Shown here: positions 36,530 to 46,499 of the stretch, piece after piece
How the letters are laid out: each line of letters starts with the position of its first letter
Position numbering within the stretch: position 1 is the first letter of the stretch
Assembly (NCBI RefSeq): GCF_030412785.1
Contig: NZ_CP125297.1
Coordinates: 434,001 to 498,000, forward strand
Reading direction: 5' to 3'
Length of the DNA: 64,000 bases
Source: Paraburkholderia sabiae
Lineage (GTDB): Bacteria > Pseudomonadota > Gammaproteobacteria > Burkholderiales > Burkholderiaceae
The notes under the pieces: model-generated
Seen by the model: the letters and a program-made list of their open reading frames with translations, nothing else
Databases searched by the model: none
Told to the model about the DNA's origin: nothing
Made by a program: the position numbers and the translations under genes

Positions 36530-37405
36530 ATGAGAGTTTTGGCAGTTTTTATTCTTCTGATAATCTATTTTCCTGGTAATGCGTGGACGGCAGTCAACGA
36601 TCGTCGCGTAGTGACTTGGAACCTCCAAGGCTCCAGCGCAAGCACGGAGAGTAAATGGAATTCAAATATTCGTACGGTGCTACTTGGAAACCGGGATGAC
36701 GGACCGATACCCGTTTCAAGGCACATTGATGTTATGATGATCCAGGAGGCTGGAACACTACCTTCATCAATTACGACTAATCCGCCACTTCCATTGGAAG
36801 GCCGATTAGTGAACCCGGATCTGGTTGTCGCTCCTATAAACGAATATGTCTGGAATTTGGGTACCTCACGAAGGCCAATCGATTACTACGTGTATTTTGC
36901 GCGAGTCGATACTGGTGCCAATCGAGTAAATCTGGCTATTCTCAGCAAAGAAAAGGCTGATCAAGTAATCTTGCTTAGACCGCGGGCTTGGAGTGGAGCA
37001 AGGCCAATACTGGGAATCAGACTCGGATCTGACTATTATTTCGGGATTCATGCCTTGGCAAACGGCGGAACGGATTCCGGAGCGATCGTTGCTCGAGTTT
37101 GGGAGTATTTTAATCAAAATCAGATATCGGACCAATGGTTGATTGCTGGTGATTTTAATCGCGAGCCCAATCAATTGCGCGAGCTCCTTCGGAGAGGCTA
37201 TCCGCAAGAATATAGAAACGTGACTTTCCAGTATGAGGATCGGCCCACCCATAGAACAAGCGGCCACAATCTAGACTATGGGATTGCTGGACAGCTGAAC
37301 AATCCATCCGGCGGCCCTAATTTTGATTGCAGCTTATTTACGCCGAGCCTAATAGGGCAGTTGGTATCAGATCATTCTCCTGTTTTACTTTGGCCGAAGA
37401 AATAG
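36530..37405 (+). CDS. CdtB-like nuclease toxin (cytolethal distending toxin B family)
   Basis: 291 residues with an N-terminal signal peptide (MRVLAVFILLIIYFPGNAW). The mature part follows the CdtB pattern of the DNase I-like phosphodiesterase fold: VVTWNLQGSSASTESKWN, then DVMMIQEAG (metal-ligand Glu), FGIHALANGGTD (general base His), WLIAGDFNREP (Asp/Asn) and LVSDHSPVLLW (catalytic Asp-His). All active-site positions appear intact. CdtB enters animal cell nuclei and damages DNA, normally delivered by CdtA/CdtC or, in typhoid toxin, by PltA/PltB. No such partner genes are nearby. The gene is clearly AT-richer than its neighbours, has AAGAAGG before the ATG, and stands alone, suggesting horizontal acquisition. 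Confidence 0.9.
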   Translation: MRVLAVFILLIIYFPGNAWTAVNDRRVVTWNLQGSSASTESKWNSNIRTVLLGNRDDGPIPVSRHIDVMMIQEAGTLPSSITTNPPLPLEGRLVNPDLVVAPINEYVWNLGTSRRPIDYYVYFARVDTGANRVNLAILSKEKADQVILLRPRAWSGARPILGIRLGSDYYFGIHALANGGTDSGAIVARVWEYFNQNQISDQWLIAGDFNREPNQLRELLRRGYPQEYRNVTFQYEDRPTHRTSGHNLDYGIAGQLNNPSGGPNFDCSLFTPSLIGQLVSDHSPVLLWPKK

Positions 37406-38498
37406 ACAGCGAGAACGACAAAGATGATTGGCAAGGCGAACGTTGGTGTGCACGCCCAATGGTCGAGGCGATCAGGATGTGTTCGACTTTCGTTTCGCCA
37501 GCCAATGGCTGCGCAACCCGCTGCCAGACACCGTCGCAATCGGGAAAAACGTAAACGCGGTCTGTTACCGGACGAAGCACACTGGCAGGTGGCGCCATGG
37601 GCTTCCCGGCCGAACGGCGATGACGCGCAGGAGAAGGAGAATCTGCCCCGAACACGCAAAAACCGCGCGCAGCAGCTACCGAGATTGCAAGAAATCTCGT
37701 CGATGGTAATGATCCTTGGTGCAGGCGATATCGACCGCCTGTTCTTTGCGATCTGCAGGATGGCGGTAGCGAACGCATACGGTCGCAAGCGTGATTGCAC
37801 CGACGAACGCGCAATCGGTGACGAGCACGGCGTCGTAGGCACCATGATTCACTTGCGGAATGCATCTTCGGCTTGGGGGCGATCCCGTGCAGAGCAACAT
37901 GAGCGCCGAAGTGGTCCCCAGCGCCGAATCAGGAGCCTGCTGGGACGCAGGCGACGATGTGCGTGCATGGCGACACTCCGGGCCAGGCGGTACGACACGT
38001 CGGCAACGACGCTTGCAGATTGTCGAGAGAGATGGGTCGGTGTCCCTCGATTCCTTGGAACAACCTTTAATACGTTCTCCGCAGCGGGCGGGGACACGAC
38101 GAAATGTTGAAGGCATGTTGGCGCGGGCCTTGATAGACGGTGAGCAGGGTCGTCGCATTGTCATGCGGCACGGCTTCCGTGGCTGAAAATATTGGAAGGG
38201 GCGAGAAGCGTCTGAGGATGTGCAGGCGGCCGACGCTCGCAACCTTCTGGTCGAACGCGATGCCAAATTGCAGTACATCCTCGGCCAATCAGTGCTCGCA
38301 TTTCTAGCTGGCGTCCCTATTGGAAGAAGGCGAAGGCTTCGTAGGTCGAAAATTGATCGAGCACGTCAAGGATATCGGCAAAGCGTGCACGCTGCGCGCC
38401 TTGTTGTTGAACACAGGGCGTTACTCGGCCCTGCGGGCATCAAGCCCAGCAGGCGCGGCAGACGGGCATCGAACCCTTCGAACCTGATCGATTGCCTT
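37406..38498. other. 1.1-kb stretch without a supported gene
   Basis: GC rises again after the CdtB-like gene. Open frames on both strands look like random high-GC sequence. A minus-strand stretch VYVFPDCDGVWQRVAQPLAG (about 37485-37560) is somewhat protein-like and may be part of a lost small gene. Confidence 0.35.
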
Positions 38499-38708
38499 TC
38501 AATGCACGGAGCCGAAGAACGCCATCGCGCCTTCTGCTGGCGTCAGGCCTGCCTTGAAATACCCCTCGAGGCGGTCCGCAATCGCTTCGTCGAGTGTGAA
38601 GGGCGGCCGGATGTAGCCCACATTGAACGCATGGTCGTACCAGTCGCTGAGCCACGCGCGCAGTTCGATCACATATTGCGGCAATGCATTCGAGGCGTCG
38701 TCGTGCAT
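38499..38708 (-). CDS. Small conserved-type hypothetical protein (69 aa)
   Basis: Start ATG at 38708 with AAGGAG 6 nt upstream; an ATG six bases earlier overlaps the ribosome site. The protein MHDDASNALPQYVIELRAWL, then SDWYDHAFNVGYIRPPFTLDE and a helical tail AIADRLEGYFKAGLTPAEGA, is compact and soluble with many aromatic residues. Proteins of this type recur in Burkholderiaceae accessory DNA, as far as I recall; function unknown. It lies 26 nt downstream of another small minus-strand gene and may be co-transcribed with it. Confidence 0.6.
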   Translation of the reverse strand: MHDDASNALPQYVIELRAWLSDWYDHAFNVGYIRPPFTLDEAIADRLEGYFKAGLTPAEGAMAFFGSVH

Positions 38709-38734
38709 GTACATCTCCTTGGCTTGCAGAACGA

Positions 38735-38998
38735 TCAGGCTGCCTTGCAGCCTATCCCCATCTCCGGTCGGCGCCTGTCCGGCGGAAACACGTGCCACGT
38801 GCCGTCGGCATGGCGAAAGAAGAAGAGGGAGAACGAGCCAGTCGGCCGGTCGATCTGAATGCACACGCGACATGTTCCACCGGAGCGCGAGCGTTCCAGC
38901 AGGCGCACACGCGCTGTCCGGCCTCGCGTCGAGCCGACCAGTTTTCGACCTGAGAGCGCAGCGATCTGTTGCCCGCCATGACTTTCCCCGCGATGCAC
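38735..38998 (-). CDS. Small hypothetical protein (87 aa)
   Basis: MHRGESHGGQQIAALSGRKLVG is followed by beta-rich segments: TARVRLLERSRSGGTCRVCIQ and FSLFFFRHADGTWHVFPP. The C-terminal FFFRHxDGxWHVFPP looks like a conserved motif of a small beta-sheet protein seen in Burkholderia-type genomes. No membrane segment or enzyme motif. Upstream partner of the 69-residue gene on the same strand. Confidence 0.55.
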   Translation of the reverse strand: MHRGESHGGQQIAALSGRKLVGSTRGRTARVRLLERSRSGGTCRVCIQIDRPTGSFSLFFFRHADGTWHVFPPDRRRPEMGIGCKAA

Positions 38999-39165
38999 GA
39001 TGAATCGATGCTACGGGGGATCGGCGCGCGCGCCCAATCGGCGGCGGCGGAATGTCGTCTCAGGAAGCGCTGATTCCAGCCGTCAGGGTTTCCCGACGCG
39101 GAAATCAGGATGTCACGCGACCGTCTTTGCGCGTGCGCTGACTGCGGCATAGTTTCTGATCGGAG

Positions 39166-39498
39166 ATGATAAGCCATCAAAACGCGATGTCAAACCGATG
39201 CATCATGATGGCCTATTTGTCCGAGCGGGAGAACGTTGTCGAGCAGGTCGATTCGCTCTGTCTGCGGCTTTTCGACACTTGGTGCGAGACGGGCAGTGTG
39301 ACGCCGCTCGCGTATCTGTTGCGTTGCCGGCCGTTGACCGACAGTGCGCCGGGCGCTCTGCGGCGGCTGGGTGAAACGATGCGAGATTTGCGGCGCCATC
39401 ACGCGGACCAGCTCGACGCGTACGGCTTTCAGGCGCTGTGCGAAATGGCCGATCTGATCGACGAACTGGTAGAAGGTCCGGCGCGCGCGCGGTCATAA
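39166..39498 (+). CDS. Small helical hypothetical protein (110 aa or shorter)
   Basis: The protein is all-helical (ERENVVEQVDSLCLRLFDTW, LRRLGETMRDLRRHHADQLD, CEMADLIDELVEG). In-frame ATGs at 39166, 39187, 39205 and 39208 have no clear ribosome site, so the true start is uncertain; MMAYLSERENVV at 39205 looks natural. It is immediately upstream of the degraded sensor-kinase locus on the same strand and may have belonged to it. Confidence 0.5.
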   Translation: MISHQNAMSNRCIMMAYLSERENVVEQVDSLCLRLFDTWCETGSVTPLAYLLRCRPLTDSAPGALRRLGETMRDLRRHHADQLDAYGFQALCEMADLIDELVEGPARARS

Positions 39499-39650
39499 AG
39501 GCGCAAAGACATGCGGGCACGGCACAATCGCTGCGGCGGGGGCGCGTTGTTTCATCGGACGTTTGAAACCCCGGGGTGGGGTGCGGTAGACGGGGCTTTG
39601 GCATCGAGTGCAGAATAGGACACACACAAAGGCGGCACTTACGGGAAGAT

Positions 39651-40591
39651 ATGGTTCTCGACAGGTTCGACGCATGGTGGAGCGGGCTCCGTTACGTGCG
39701 GCGCAGTGTGGTGCTGCGGCTGCTCGGTACGGTGCTCGCCTTTAGCTGCGCGATCACGCTGATCCTGACGGCGGTGCAGCTTTATCGCGACTACGAGCGC
39801 GGCATCGCGCAGATTCAGAACCGTCTCGTCGATATCGACCGCAGCTATCGCGACAGTCTCGGCGAAGCGCTATGGCAGCTCGATCAGCCGCAAGTGAAGC
39901 CATGCCTTCCAGTCTCAGCCTTCGCCTCGCGGATATTCGCGCCGCCCAAGTGCGCGAGTTGCGAAGGCCGGCACAGCGATGGTCGTGGCCGTGGGCGAGC
40001 AGATGACCGTCGCGCGGAAGTTTCGGATCCTGTACCGCGTGCAGGACAAGGTGCAACCCATCGACACCTTGTATGTGGAGGACGCTCGCCAATCTCTATC
40101 ACGAGCTTGTGCACACCGCGCTCGTGATCCTCGTGAGCCAGGGCGTGAATACGTTTCTGGTCGCGCTCTTCACGTTCTATATCCTGCGGCGGCTCGTCAA
40201 GCGGCATCTCGCGGCGATCGCGCGCACTGTCAACGATTGCAATTTTCACGAGCCGCCGCGCGCGGCGGATGAGATCGACCGCGTGGCGTCGGCATTCGAC
40301 GGGATGGGTATGCGCCTGCATCGTGCGTATCTCGACGAGCGCGAGGCGTCCATCGAGCGCGAAGCATGCCGCTTAACTGCATCCTTGGTTATGCGCAGAT
40401 CCTCGGAATTTCATCAGCTTGCGCGCGACAGCAACATGCGCGGCATCATTCAGTGGGCGGAGCGCATCGCGGCAAGCGATCCGGCGCATGCAGCGTTCGC
40501 CGCGCGGCTGCATGAACTGGCGCGCGTGTATCAATCGAAGGCGATCCTGCAACTCGTCGAGCGGTACCTGGAGGGGAGCACCGCATCATGA
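39651..40591 (+). pseudogene. Membrane sensor histidine kinase, degraded
   Basis: Starts MVLDRFDAWWSGLRYVRRSV, a first membrane helix (LGTVLAFSCAITLILTAVQL), and a periplasmic start (RLVDIDRSYRDSLGEALWQL). Frameshifts near 39890 and 40080 lead to VARKFRILYRVQDKVQPID and then TALVILVSQGVNTFLVALFT, a second membrane helix followed by a HAMP-like region. The kinase core is reduced to about NCILGYAQIL (near 40370) before a C-terminal helical tail ending LVERYLEGSTAS. Hence several frameshifts and a large internal deletion. The stop overlaps the next gene's ATG (ATGA), the relic of an operon. Confidence 0.75.
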
Positions 40592-42142
40592 GCCCTCTCG
40601 CCGCCCCGGTCGCACACACGGGCACGGTCCTGATCGTCGACGACACGCCCGCGAATCTCGGCATGGTCGTCGACAAGTCTCGAAGCGCGCGGCATCCGCG
40701 TGCCGGTCGCGCTTGACGGCATCGAAGCGCTGGAACGCGCGGCATTCGCGCAGCCCGACGTGATCCTGCTCGACGTGAAAATGCCGGGCATCGACGGCTT
40801 CGAGACGGGTCGCCGTCCGAAGCGCGACGAACGCACGCGCGATATCGCCGTGATCTTCATGACCTCGCTGACAGGCAACGAGGATCGCGTCGCGGGCTTT
40901 TCGGCGGGCGGGGTCGACTACGTGACCAAGCCGTTGCGCGTCGACGAGACGCTGGCGCGCGTCGGCGTGCATCTTGAGCTGCGCGCCATGCACAAGCAGC
41001 TTCTCGCACAGAACCGGCGACTGCTCGCCGAAGTGGCCGTGCGCAAGGAAACGGAGGCTGCACTATCGCAGGCGCGCGATGACCTCGAACGGCGCGTCGC
41101 GTCGCGCACCGAAGAACTGGCGCGCGCCTTCGCGCAATCGTCGAAACCAGTCCGGTGCGGTTGTGCATCACGTCGATGCCGGACGGACACATCCTTTACA
41201 CGAACGCGCCGCTGCGCGAACTCTTCGGCATGGACGAAGGCATGTCCGGCCAATATCGCGGATTTTTACGCCGATCAAGGCGCGCGCGACCATCTGATCC
41301 AGCATCTGAGGACAGAGCGCAGCCTGCGCAATGCGGAGGTGCGGTTCCGGCGCCCCGACGGCACGCGGTTCTGGGCGATGGCGACGGCGCGCGTCGCGAC
41401 CTACGACGATTCTCCCGCGATCTATGTTGGCCTTAACGACATCACCGGGCGCAAGCAGATGGAACAGGAACTCGACGGATCACGCGAGCAGCAGCGCGAG
41501 CTGTCCGCGTACATGGAGGCGATCCGCGAAGAGGAGAGAAAGCGCATCGATTGAGATTCACGACGAGCTTGGCCAGTTGCTGACGGGCGCTCAAAATGGA
41601 CGTGTCGGTGCTCAAGATGCGCCTGATGCGCGATCGCGAAGCAACGAAAAAAGCCGATGACACGCGTGAACTGGTCGACGGCACGATCTCGATGGTACGC
41701 AACGTCGCGAGTCATTTGCGGCCGGCTGCACTGAATTTCGGCATCGTATCGGCGCTCGAATGGCTGGTCGACGAGTTCAACCGCCGCAATCCGATTCCTT
41801 GCGAGTTGCGCATCGTCGGTGGCGAGCCTGCGCTCCCGGATGCGCACGCAACGGCCGTGTTCCGCATCGTGCAGGCGTCCCTGACGAATGTCGCAGGGCA
41901 TGCCGACGCGGCGCGCGCGGACATGACACTGAACTCGACGGCGGAGAAGTTCGAATTGCAGATGCGTGACGACGGCCGCGGCTTCGATCCGCAAGTGGTG
42001 GGGCGCAACTATTCATATGAACTGCTCGGCATGAACGGGCGCGCGCGGCTGATCGGCGGATCGCTTTTGATCGGCAGCGCGCCGGGCGCGGGCACCACGG
42101 TTTCGATTCACGTCCGCTCGATGGCGGACCTCGAACATGATC
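40588..42142 (+). pseudogene. Receiver-PAS-histidine kinase hybrid, multiply frameshifted
   Basis: Pieces in order: receiver start GTVLIVDDTPANLGMVVD; shift near 40680; PDVILLDVKMPGIDGFE, IFMTSL and VDYVTKPLR (Asp, Thr and Lys of a receiver); a coiled coil; shift near 41145; PAS start CITSMPDGHILYTNA; shift near 41265; RSLRNAEVRFRRPDG and ITGRKQMEQ (PAC); stop near 41554; IHDELGQLLT (HisKA_3 phosphoacceptor His) and ALKMDVSVLKMRLMRD; and finally a HATPase with LTNVAGHADA and RDDGRGFDP. All domains of a NarX-like cytosolic kinase survive, but at least four frameshifts make it inactive. Confidence 0.82.
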
Positions 42143-42693
42143 AGGATACTCATTGCAGACGATCATGCGATCGTCCGTGGCGGCCTCAGGCAGATCATCG
42201 CAACCACAAGCGATATCGTCGTCGCGGCGGAAGCGGTGCAACGGACAGAAGTGATCGACAGGCTGCGCAGTTGCGTCAGATCTGCTGCTGTTCGACATGA
42301 CGATGCCCGGCATCAGCGGCGTCGACCTGATCCGTCGAGTACGGGCAGAGCAGCCTTCGCTACCCGTACTCGTGCTGAGCATTCACGACGAGGCGCAGGT
42401 GGCGTCGCGCGCATTGCGCGCGGGCGCGACGGGCTATCTGACCAAGGACAGCGGCCCGGACGTGCTGCTCGCGGCGATCCGCAAGCTCGCGGACGGCGGC
42501 CGCTTCATCGATCCGAAACTCGTCGATGCCATGGTCTTCGAAACACAGCGCGGCGACGTGCCGCCGCACGAAGTGCTGTCGGATCGGCGAATTTCAGGTG
42601 CTGCAGATGCTCGCGGCGGGCCGGAGCATCAACGAAATCGCCGACACGTGCTCGCTCAGCGCGAAAACGATCAGTACATACAAGACGCGCCTA

Positions 42694-43553
42694 GACGGTG
42701 TTATGACTTTTTGTATAACCTGGTATCCTGGGCGCATGACAAAAGAAATGCGCAGGCCTTACCCAACAGACGTGTCCGACGAAGAGTGGAGTTTCGTGGC
42801 GTCGTATCTGACATTGATGGATGAAGCGGCCCCGCAGCGCAAATACGAACTGCGCGAAACGTTCAACGCGTTACGCTGGATCGTGCGTGCCGGTGCGCCG
42901 TGGAGAATGATGCCCAACAACTTTCCTGCGTGGGAGCTGGTGTACCAGCAGACCCAGCGGTGGCTGCAGGCAGGTTGTTTTGAGAACATGGTCTGCGATT
43001 TACGCCCGATCATCCGTGTTGCGCAAGGTCGGCAGGGCCAGCCCAGCGCCGTGATTCTGGATGGGCGGACGATGCAATCCACTTGCGAGAGTGGTCCACG
43101 TGCGGGCTATGACGGCTACAAACGCAAGCGTGGCAGCAAAGTCCATATCGCGGTCGACACGCTGGGACATTTGCTTGCGGTACATGTGACACCGGCGAAT
43201 GAACAGGAGCGCGCGCAGGTAGGCGAACTCGCGCGTCAGGTGCAGGACATTACGGGAGAGACGGTCAAGGTGGCCTTCGCAGATCAGGGCTACACAGGTG
43301 AAGATGCTGCTCAGGCTGCACGCAATGAGGGCATTGAGCTGCAGGTCATCAAACTGCAGGAAGCGAAAAAGGCTTCGTGCTGCTGCCCCGGCGCTGGGTG
43401 GTCGAGCGCAGCTTCGGCTGGCTCAACCGTTTTCGCCGCCTCGCGCGCGACTATGAGAGATTACCTGAAACATTGGCTGGGCTTCATTTCGTTGTCTTTG
43501 CCATGCTTATGCTCGTGCATGCAGTGCCAGTACTTCGAAGTTCATAACACGGT
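42694..43553 (+). mobile_element. IS5-family insertion sequence (about 860 bp)
   Basis: The element lies between 3-bp direct repeats CTA (42691-42693 and 43554-43556). Terminal inverted repeats are GACGGTGTTATGA on the left and, read inward, ACCGTGTTATGA on the right. Removing it and one CTA exactly restores the helix-turn-helix coding sequence of the response regulator. Size and small target duplication fit the IS427/IS1031-like part of the IS5 family. Confidence 0.9.
42736..43547 (+). CDS. IS5-family transposase with late frame change
   Basis: [20 protein letters not shown] starts a DDE transposase: [11 protein letters not shown] gives the first Asp and [13 protein letters not shown] the second. 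The catalytic Glu lies in [20 protein letters not shown], which is in the -1 frame beginning at GCGAAAAAGGC near 43366; without a frame change the zero frame adds a non-homologous tail to 43557. IS427-group elements are known to use programmed frameshifting at A-runs, but this site is late and the run is only five A, so it may be a simple deletion that inactivates the element. The -1 frame ends at TAA 43545-43547. Confidence 0.85.
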
Positions 43554-43822
43554 CTAATGCAGAAACTCGGGTTTTCCAACAATTCTGAGGTGATCCGGTG
43601 CGCGATCCGGCGCGGGTTGATTGTCGGGGAGCGGGATGCCGCGGAATGCAGGAATAAGTGAGTATCGAGAGCATCTGCAGGGGCGGCCGAATCTATTACA
43701 GCGGGCCGCGACAGGATTTCATCAGGCTTGCTAGCAATACGCGAGCCACCTGCGCGACCCATTTCACCAGTGGTTATCGTGAAGTGTGCGATTCAACGGG
43801 CGGCGAAGAATTCGTTTGAAGA

Positions 43823-44341
43823 TCAGATACGGCTGGCGCGTGTAATTTCCTCTCCTGCGCGACGCGGCAAGCGCAGCGTGACGGGAATCGACCCCAGCGA
43901 GCACAAGCTCACCAGCAGAAACGCGGGCCAGAAATCCGACCACATGATAGACGCGTGCCCGTTCGCTAGGTGGGAAATCTGCAGCATGATGCCGCCGATC
44001 GTCACGCTTAGACCGAGCGACATCCGGTGCACAGCACTGCCGAGGCTCGTTGCCCGTCCAACGTCGCGACTCGCGACTTCTGCATAGGTTAACGAGTTGA
44101 GGGTCGTTAATTGCAGCGGCGGAAAGAAGCCGCCAACGAGCACAACTACCCAGATGACCCACGTTGGCGTGCACGGGAAAAAAAATCCGTGAGCTGCGAC
44201 CGACACGCCCGAGAGCGCGGCATTCACCACCAGCACAGAACGGAAGCCGTAGCGTTTCAGTACGCGTGTGGCAACCGTGCGTGTGAACACGGCACCCAAA
44301 GCGGACGCGCAAGTTATGAGGCCTGACTCAAAGGCACTCAT
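43823..44341 (-). pseudogene. MFS transporter, C-terminal half only (DHA2-like)
   Basis: The frame encodes about 170 residues of membrane helices: SAFESGLITCASALGAVFTR, VIWVVVLVGGFFPPLQLTT, ASRDVGRATSLGSAVHRMSL and FLLVSLCSLGSIPVTLRLP. This matches the last helices of EmrB/QacA-like 14-helix drug exporters. The first eight or so helices are missing: sequence upstream of 44341 is unrelated, so the 5' part was lost by rearrangement. The in-frame ATG (44341) is an internal methionine codon of the former gene. Confidence 0.75.
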
Positions 44342-44601
44342 CTTTCGCTATGTCGAACATCTGACAATGTCGGGTTGCGAGATGTCGGTTTGCCGTCATT
44401 GTGTCGATTCTTAGACGCTTGCGCTCGTCGTCTAATTACTGTCAATAGATCTTGCTCGTCGATAGGGCTCAGACCAGCCGTTTGATTGTCGTCTGGCTTC
44501 ACAACTTCCGACGCTTGCGCATGCGCTTCGAACGCTTCGCTTTCATCCATGAAGCTTTCATGAAGCTGGCCTGCTGCATCATATGCTGGCGAAAGCTTCA
44601 A
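44338..44601 (-). CDS. Weak small ORF (87 aa)
   Basis: A TTG-started frame giving a hydrophilic protein with many Glu/Asp/Gln (ESFMDESEAFEAHAQASEVV, then PIDEQDLLTVIRRRAQASKN). The composition is more protein-like than surrounding frames, but no ribosome site or family is seen. It overlaps the start of the truncated MFS frame and may be part of whatever replaced its 5' end. Confidence 0.25.
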   Translation of the reverse strand: MKLSPAYDAAGQLHESFMDESEAFEAHAQASEVVKPDDNQTAGLSPIDEQDLLTVIRRRAQASKNRHNDGKPTSRNPTLSDVRHSER

Positions 44602-45226
44602 ACATCATTTAGTTAAGTGTGCGCGCATCGTTCTTGTCGGCATCGAACTGATGCATATGGGCTGCAAGGGGGCAGCTGCAACACGTGATATAGGCAGAAC
44701 CGCCGCAGAGCAGTTCCCACTCGCTAGTTACGTAGGATCCTATTTTAGTCTCAGAGCTTTCTCATCTTCTTGTTTGCGAAAGAGCCAGTTGGTTTTCAGG
44801 CTGCCGGGGCCCTGAGTGTCAATGGAGGCAACCCTCTTTGCCTGATTCCCACTGAGTTGGTTGCCGGTGCATTTGACTTCTGCACGACGACACCCGAGTA
44901 TTGGGGTTACTGGTTCGTGCCCGGCTCATTGGGTTCGCGACCCCAAGTCTGCTTTGCAACGTTCCCAGTTCGCCGCACCGTAACAATATCGTGTGTGGCA
45001 AATAATGTCGGGCGACGAGGTCTCGTCTCGACTTTCGATCTTCGGCAGGTGAATAGTTCGTCAAGCGTTCACGACGGCCATCATGTCAGAATGAATGGAC
45101 TCCTGCCGATCATCGATCGGCCATCACGTATGCGTGACCGTTCCACGATGGCAGAATGTGCGAAAGGAGAGCCATTAACCGGTTGCCTGCAGTACGAGTT
45201 GCGCAAGGAGCGACCGGCGGCTGGGC
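44602..45226. other. Stretch without a supported gene
   Basis: Moderate-GC sequence. A plus-strand frame (44770-45321) is open but lacks a ribosome site and family features. Confidence 0.35.
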
Positions 45227-45787
45227 TCATGTGTATTGCATCCGCGCATCTACTGCGATCTGTTTGCGAAGCGCCTCCAAACGCTCAAGCACCTTTTCTC
45301 CAAAACGCGGATCGGGGCTAGCAGAAACGACGGCATCGACCGCTGCCCAGTCCTGTTCCGTCAACACCTGCGCGGCGCGAGGCATCAAATCTCGCTCTTC
45401 AGTAGAAATGTGGTGACGTTGGTACACAAGGTACGTGGCCGTGGCCGCCTCCAGAGCCGTGCGGGAGATGATGACATCTCCAGCGGCTTCATTGATGCGA
45501 TTTAGGAGTTCATCGCCGGCCGCGGAAACCACGCGATGCTCCTGAAGGACTCGATTCACGACGACTTGAATCCCGGGATCGTGTTTGGCAAGCCGAGCGT
45601 ACGCGACATCCTCGCGCGGATGATGAATACGATCGGAAAAATTACGCATGTAGTAAAGGATGTCGTTCATAAGCCCGTAATTCGGACTCTCGCCCCGACG
45701 GAGCACAGCCAGCTGTTCTTCGAGAAGATCGAGCAGCCGGGAAAAACTAACGTGCTCGGTGTGCCATACAGAAAGTGAGTCTGTCAT
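45227..45787 (-). CDS. Hemerythrin HHE-domain protein
   Basis: 186 residues from the ATG at 45787, chosen because GGAG lies 7 nt upstream; the ATG at 45799 has no such site. Histidine/glutamate ligands typical of hemerythrin-like four-helix bundles are visible: SVWHTEHVSF, DRIHHPREDVAY, VLQEHRVVSAAGDE and YQRHHISTEERDLMP. The protein probably binds a di-iron centre and senses or buffers O2, NO or iron. No flanking gene explains its role. It appears intact, unlike most of its neighbours. Confidence 0.9.
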   Translation of the reverse strand: MTDSLSVWHTEHVSFSRLLDLLEEQLAVLRRGESPNYGLMNDILYYMRNFSDRIHHPREDVAYARLAKHDPGIQVVVNRVLQEHRVVSAAGDELLNRINEAAGDVIISRTALEAATATYLVYQRHHISTEERDLMPRAAQVLTEQDWAAVDAVVSASPDPRFGEKVLERLEALRKQIAVDARMQYT

Positions 45788-46499
45788 GACATGCTCCATG
45801 GTCAGGTACAGACTGTCTTAACCAAACGGTGAATGCGCCCTTGTCGGCGTGATCGATAGTGCCGCAGCGCGACCGGTACAATCGAAATGTTACCAGGTGC
45901 ACCGCCAAGAAGGACTGACACAGATCAATACACTGTGGTATTGATAGGCAGTGATCGCTCGCGGCACGGACGGCTTGGGGCAGCGTCAAGCAGCACGCCA
46001 GTCAACATGGTTGTCGCGGTCCACGGAGGCACGATCACGGTTCGTAGTAGCGCCGGATCGGCTCACGTATACTCCGCGCTGAAACACAGGAACCATTCCG
46101 AGAGCAGGTGCTGGATCTGCTCGGCCGCTTCGTCGGAGAGTTCGGGCAGCGTTGGCGTACGCGGTATGTAATCCGCTTGCCGGTTTCGGGCCTTCGTACG
46201 TCTGGATTACACGTTCATCAGAACTCCTCAATGTCCTGTTGCAGCAGTTCGTCGGGGATATGGGTTCAGCGCCTTCGGTACGGCCGGCTGCATGGCGGTG
46301 CGCAGGATGCGGACCGCCTGCCGTGGCAACCCTCGTGAGGCCTGTCGCGGAAGTTCAAGCCCGGAGTCGGACAGCAGCGCGTGCGAGATCAATTGCCCGC
46401 CTAGATGTGCATCAGGGTGGTGAGCTTCGCACCCGGTCGGCCTTTGGTCGTCTGACGTATGTTTTGGAGCGCGGTTCCCGCGTCATATTACCGATCCCG
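45788..46499. other. Decayed stretch with a small helical-protein remnant
   Basis: A minus-strand frame at about 46160-46065 reads TPTLPELSDEAAEQIQHLL then SEWFLCFSAEYT, which looks like the start of a small helical protein of the kind found beside large serine recombinases. It has no clean start or end. The rest holds no supported gene. Confidence 0.35.

Larger units (their letters stand above)
42137..43661 (+). pseudogene. NarL/LuxR-type response regulator, frameshifted and split by IS5
   Basis: It begins MIRILIADDHAIVRGGLRQI. A shift near 42280 is needed for FDMTMPGISGVDLIRRVRAE (phosphoacceptor Asp) and LSIHDEAQVASRALRAGA. Another shift near 42590 leads to FQVLQMLAAGRSINEIADT and LSAKTISTYKTRL, the LuxR helix-turn-helix, which is cut after the Leu codon by an IS5-family element. 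The gene resumes at 43554 as LMQKLGFSNNSEVIRCAIRR and ends with TGA at 43659-43661. The order of kinases then NarL-type regulator shows this was a three-gene signalling operon. Confidence 0.85.
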
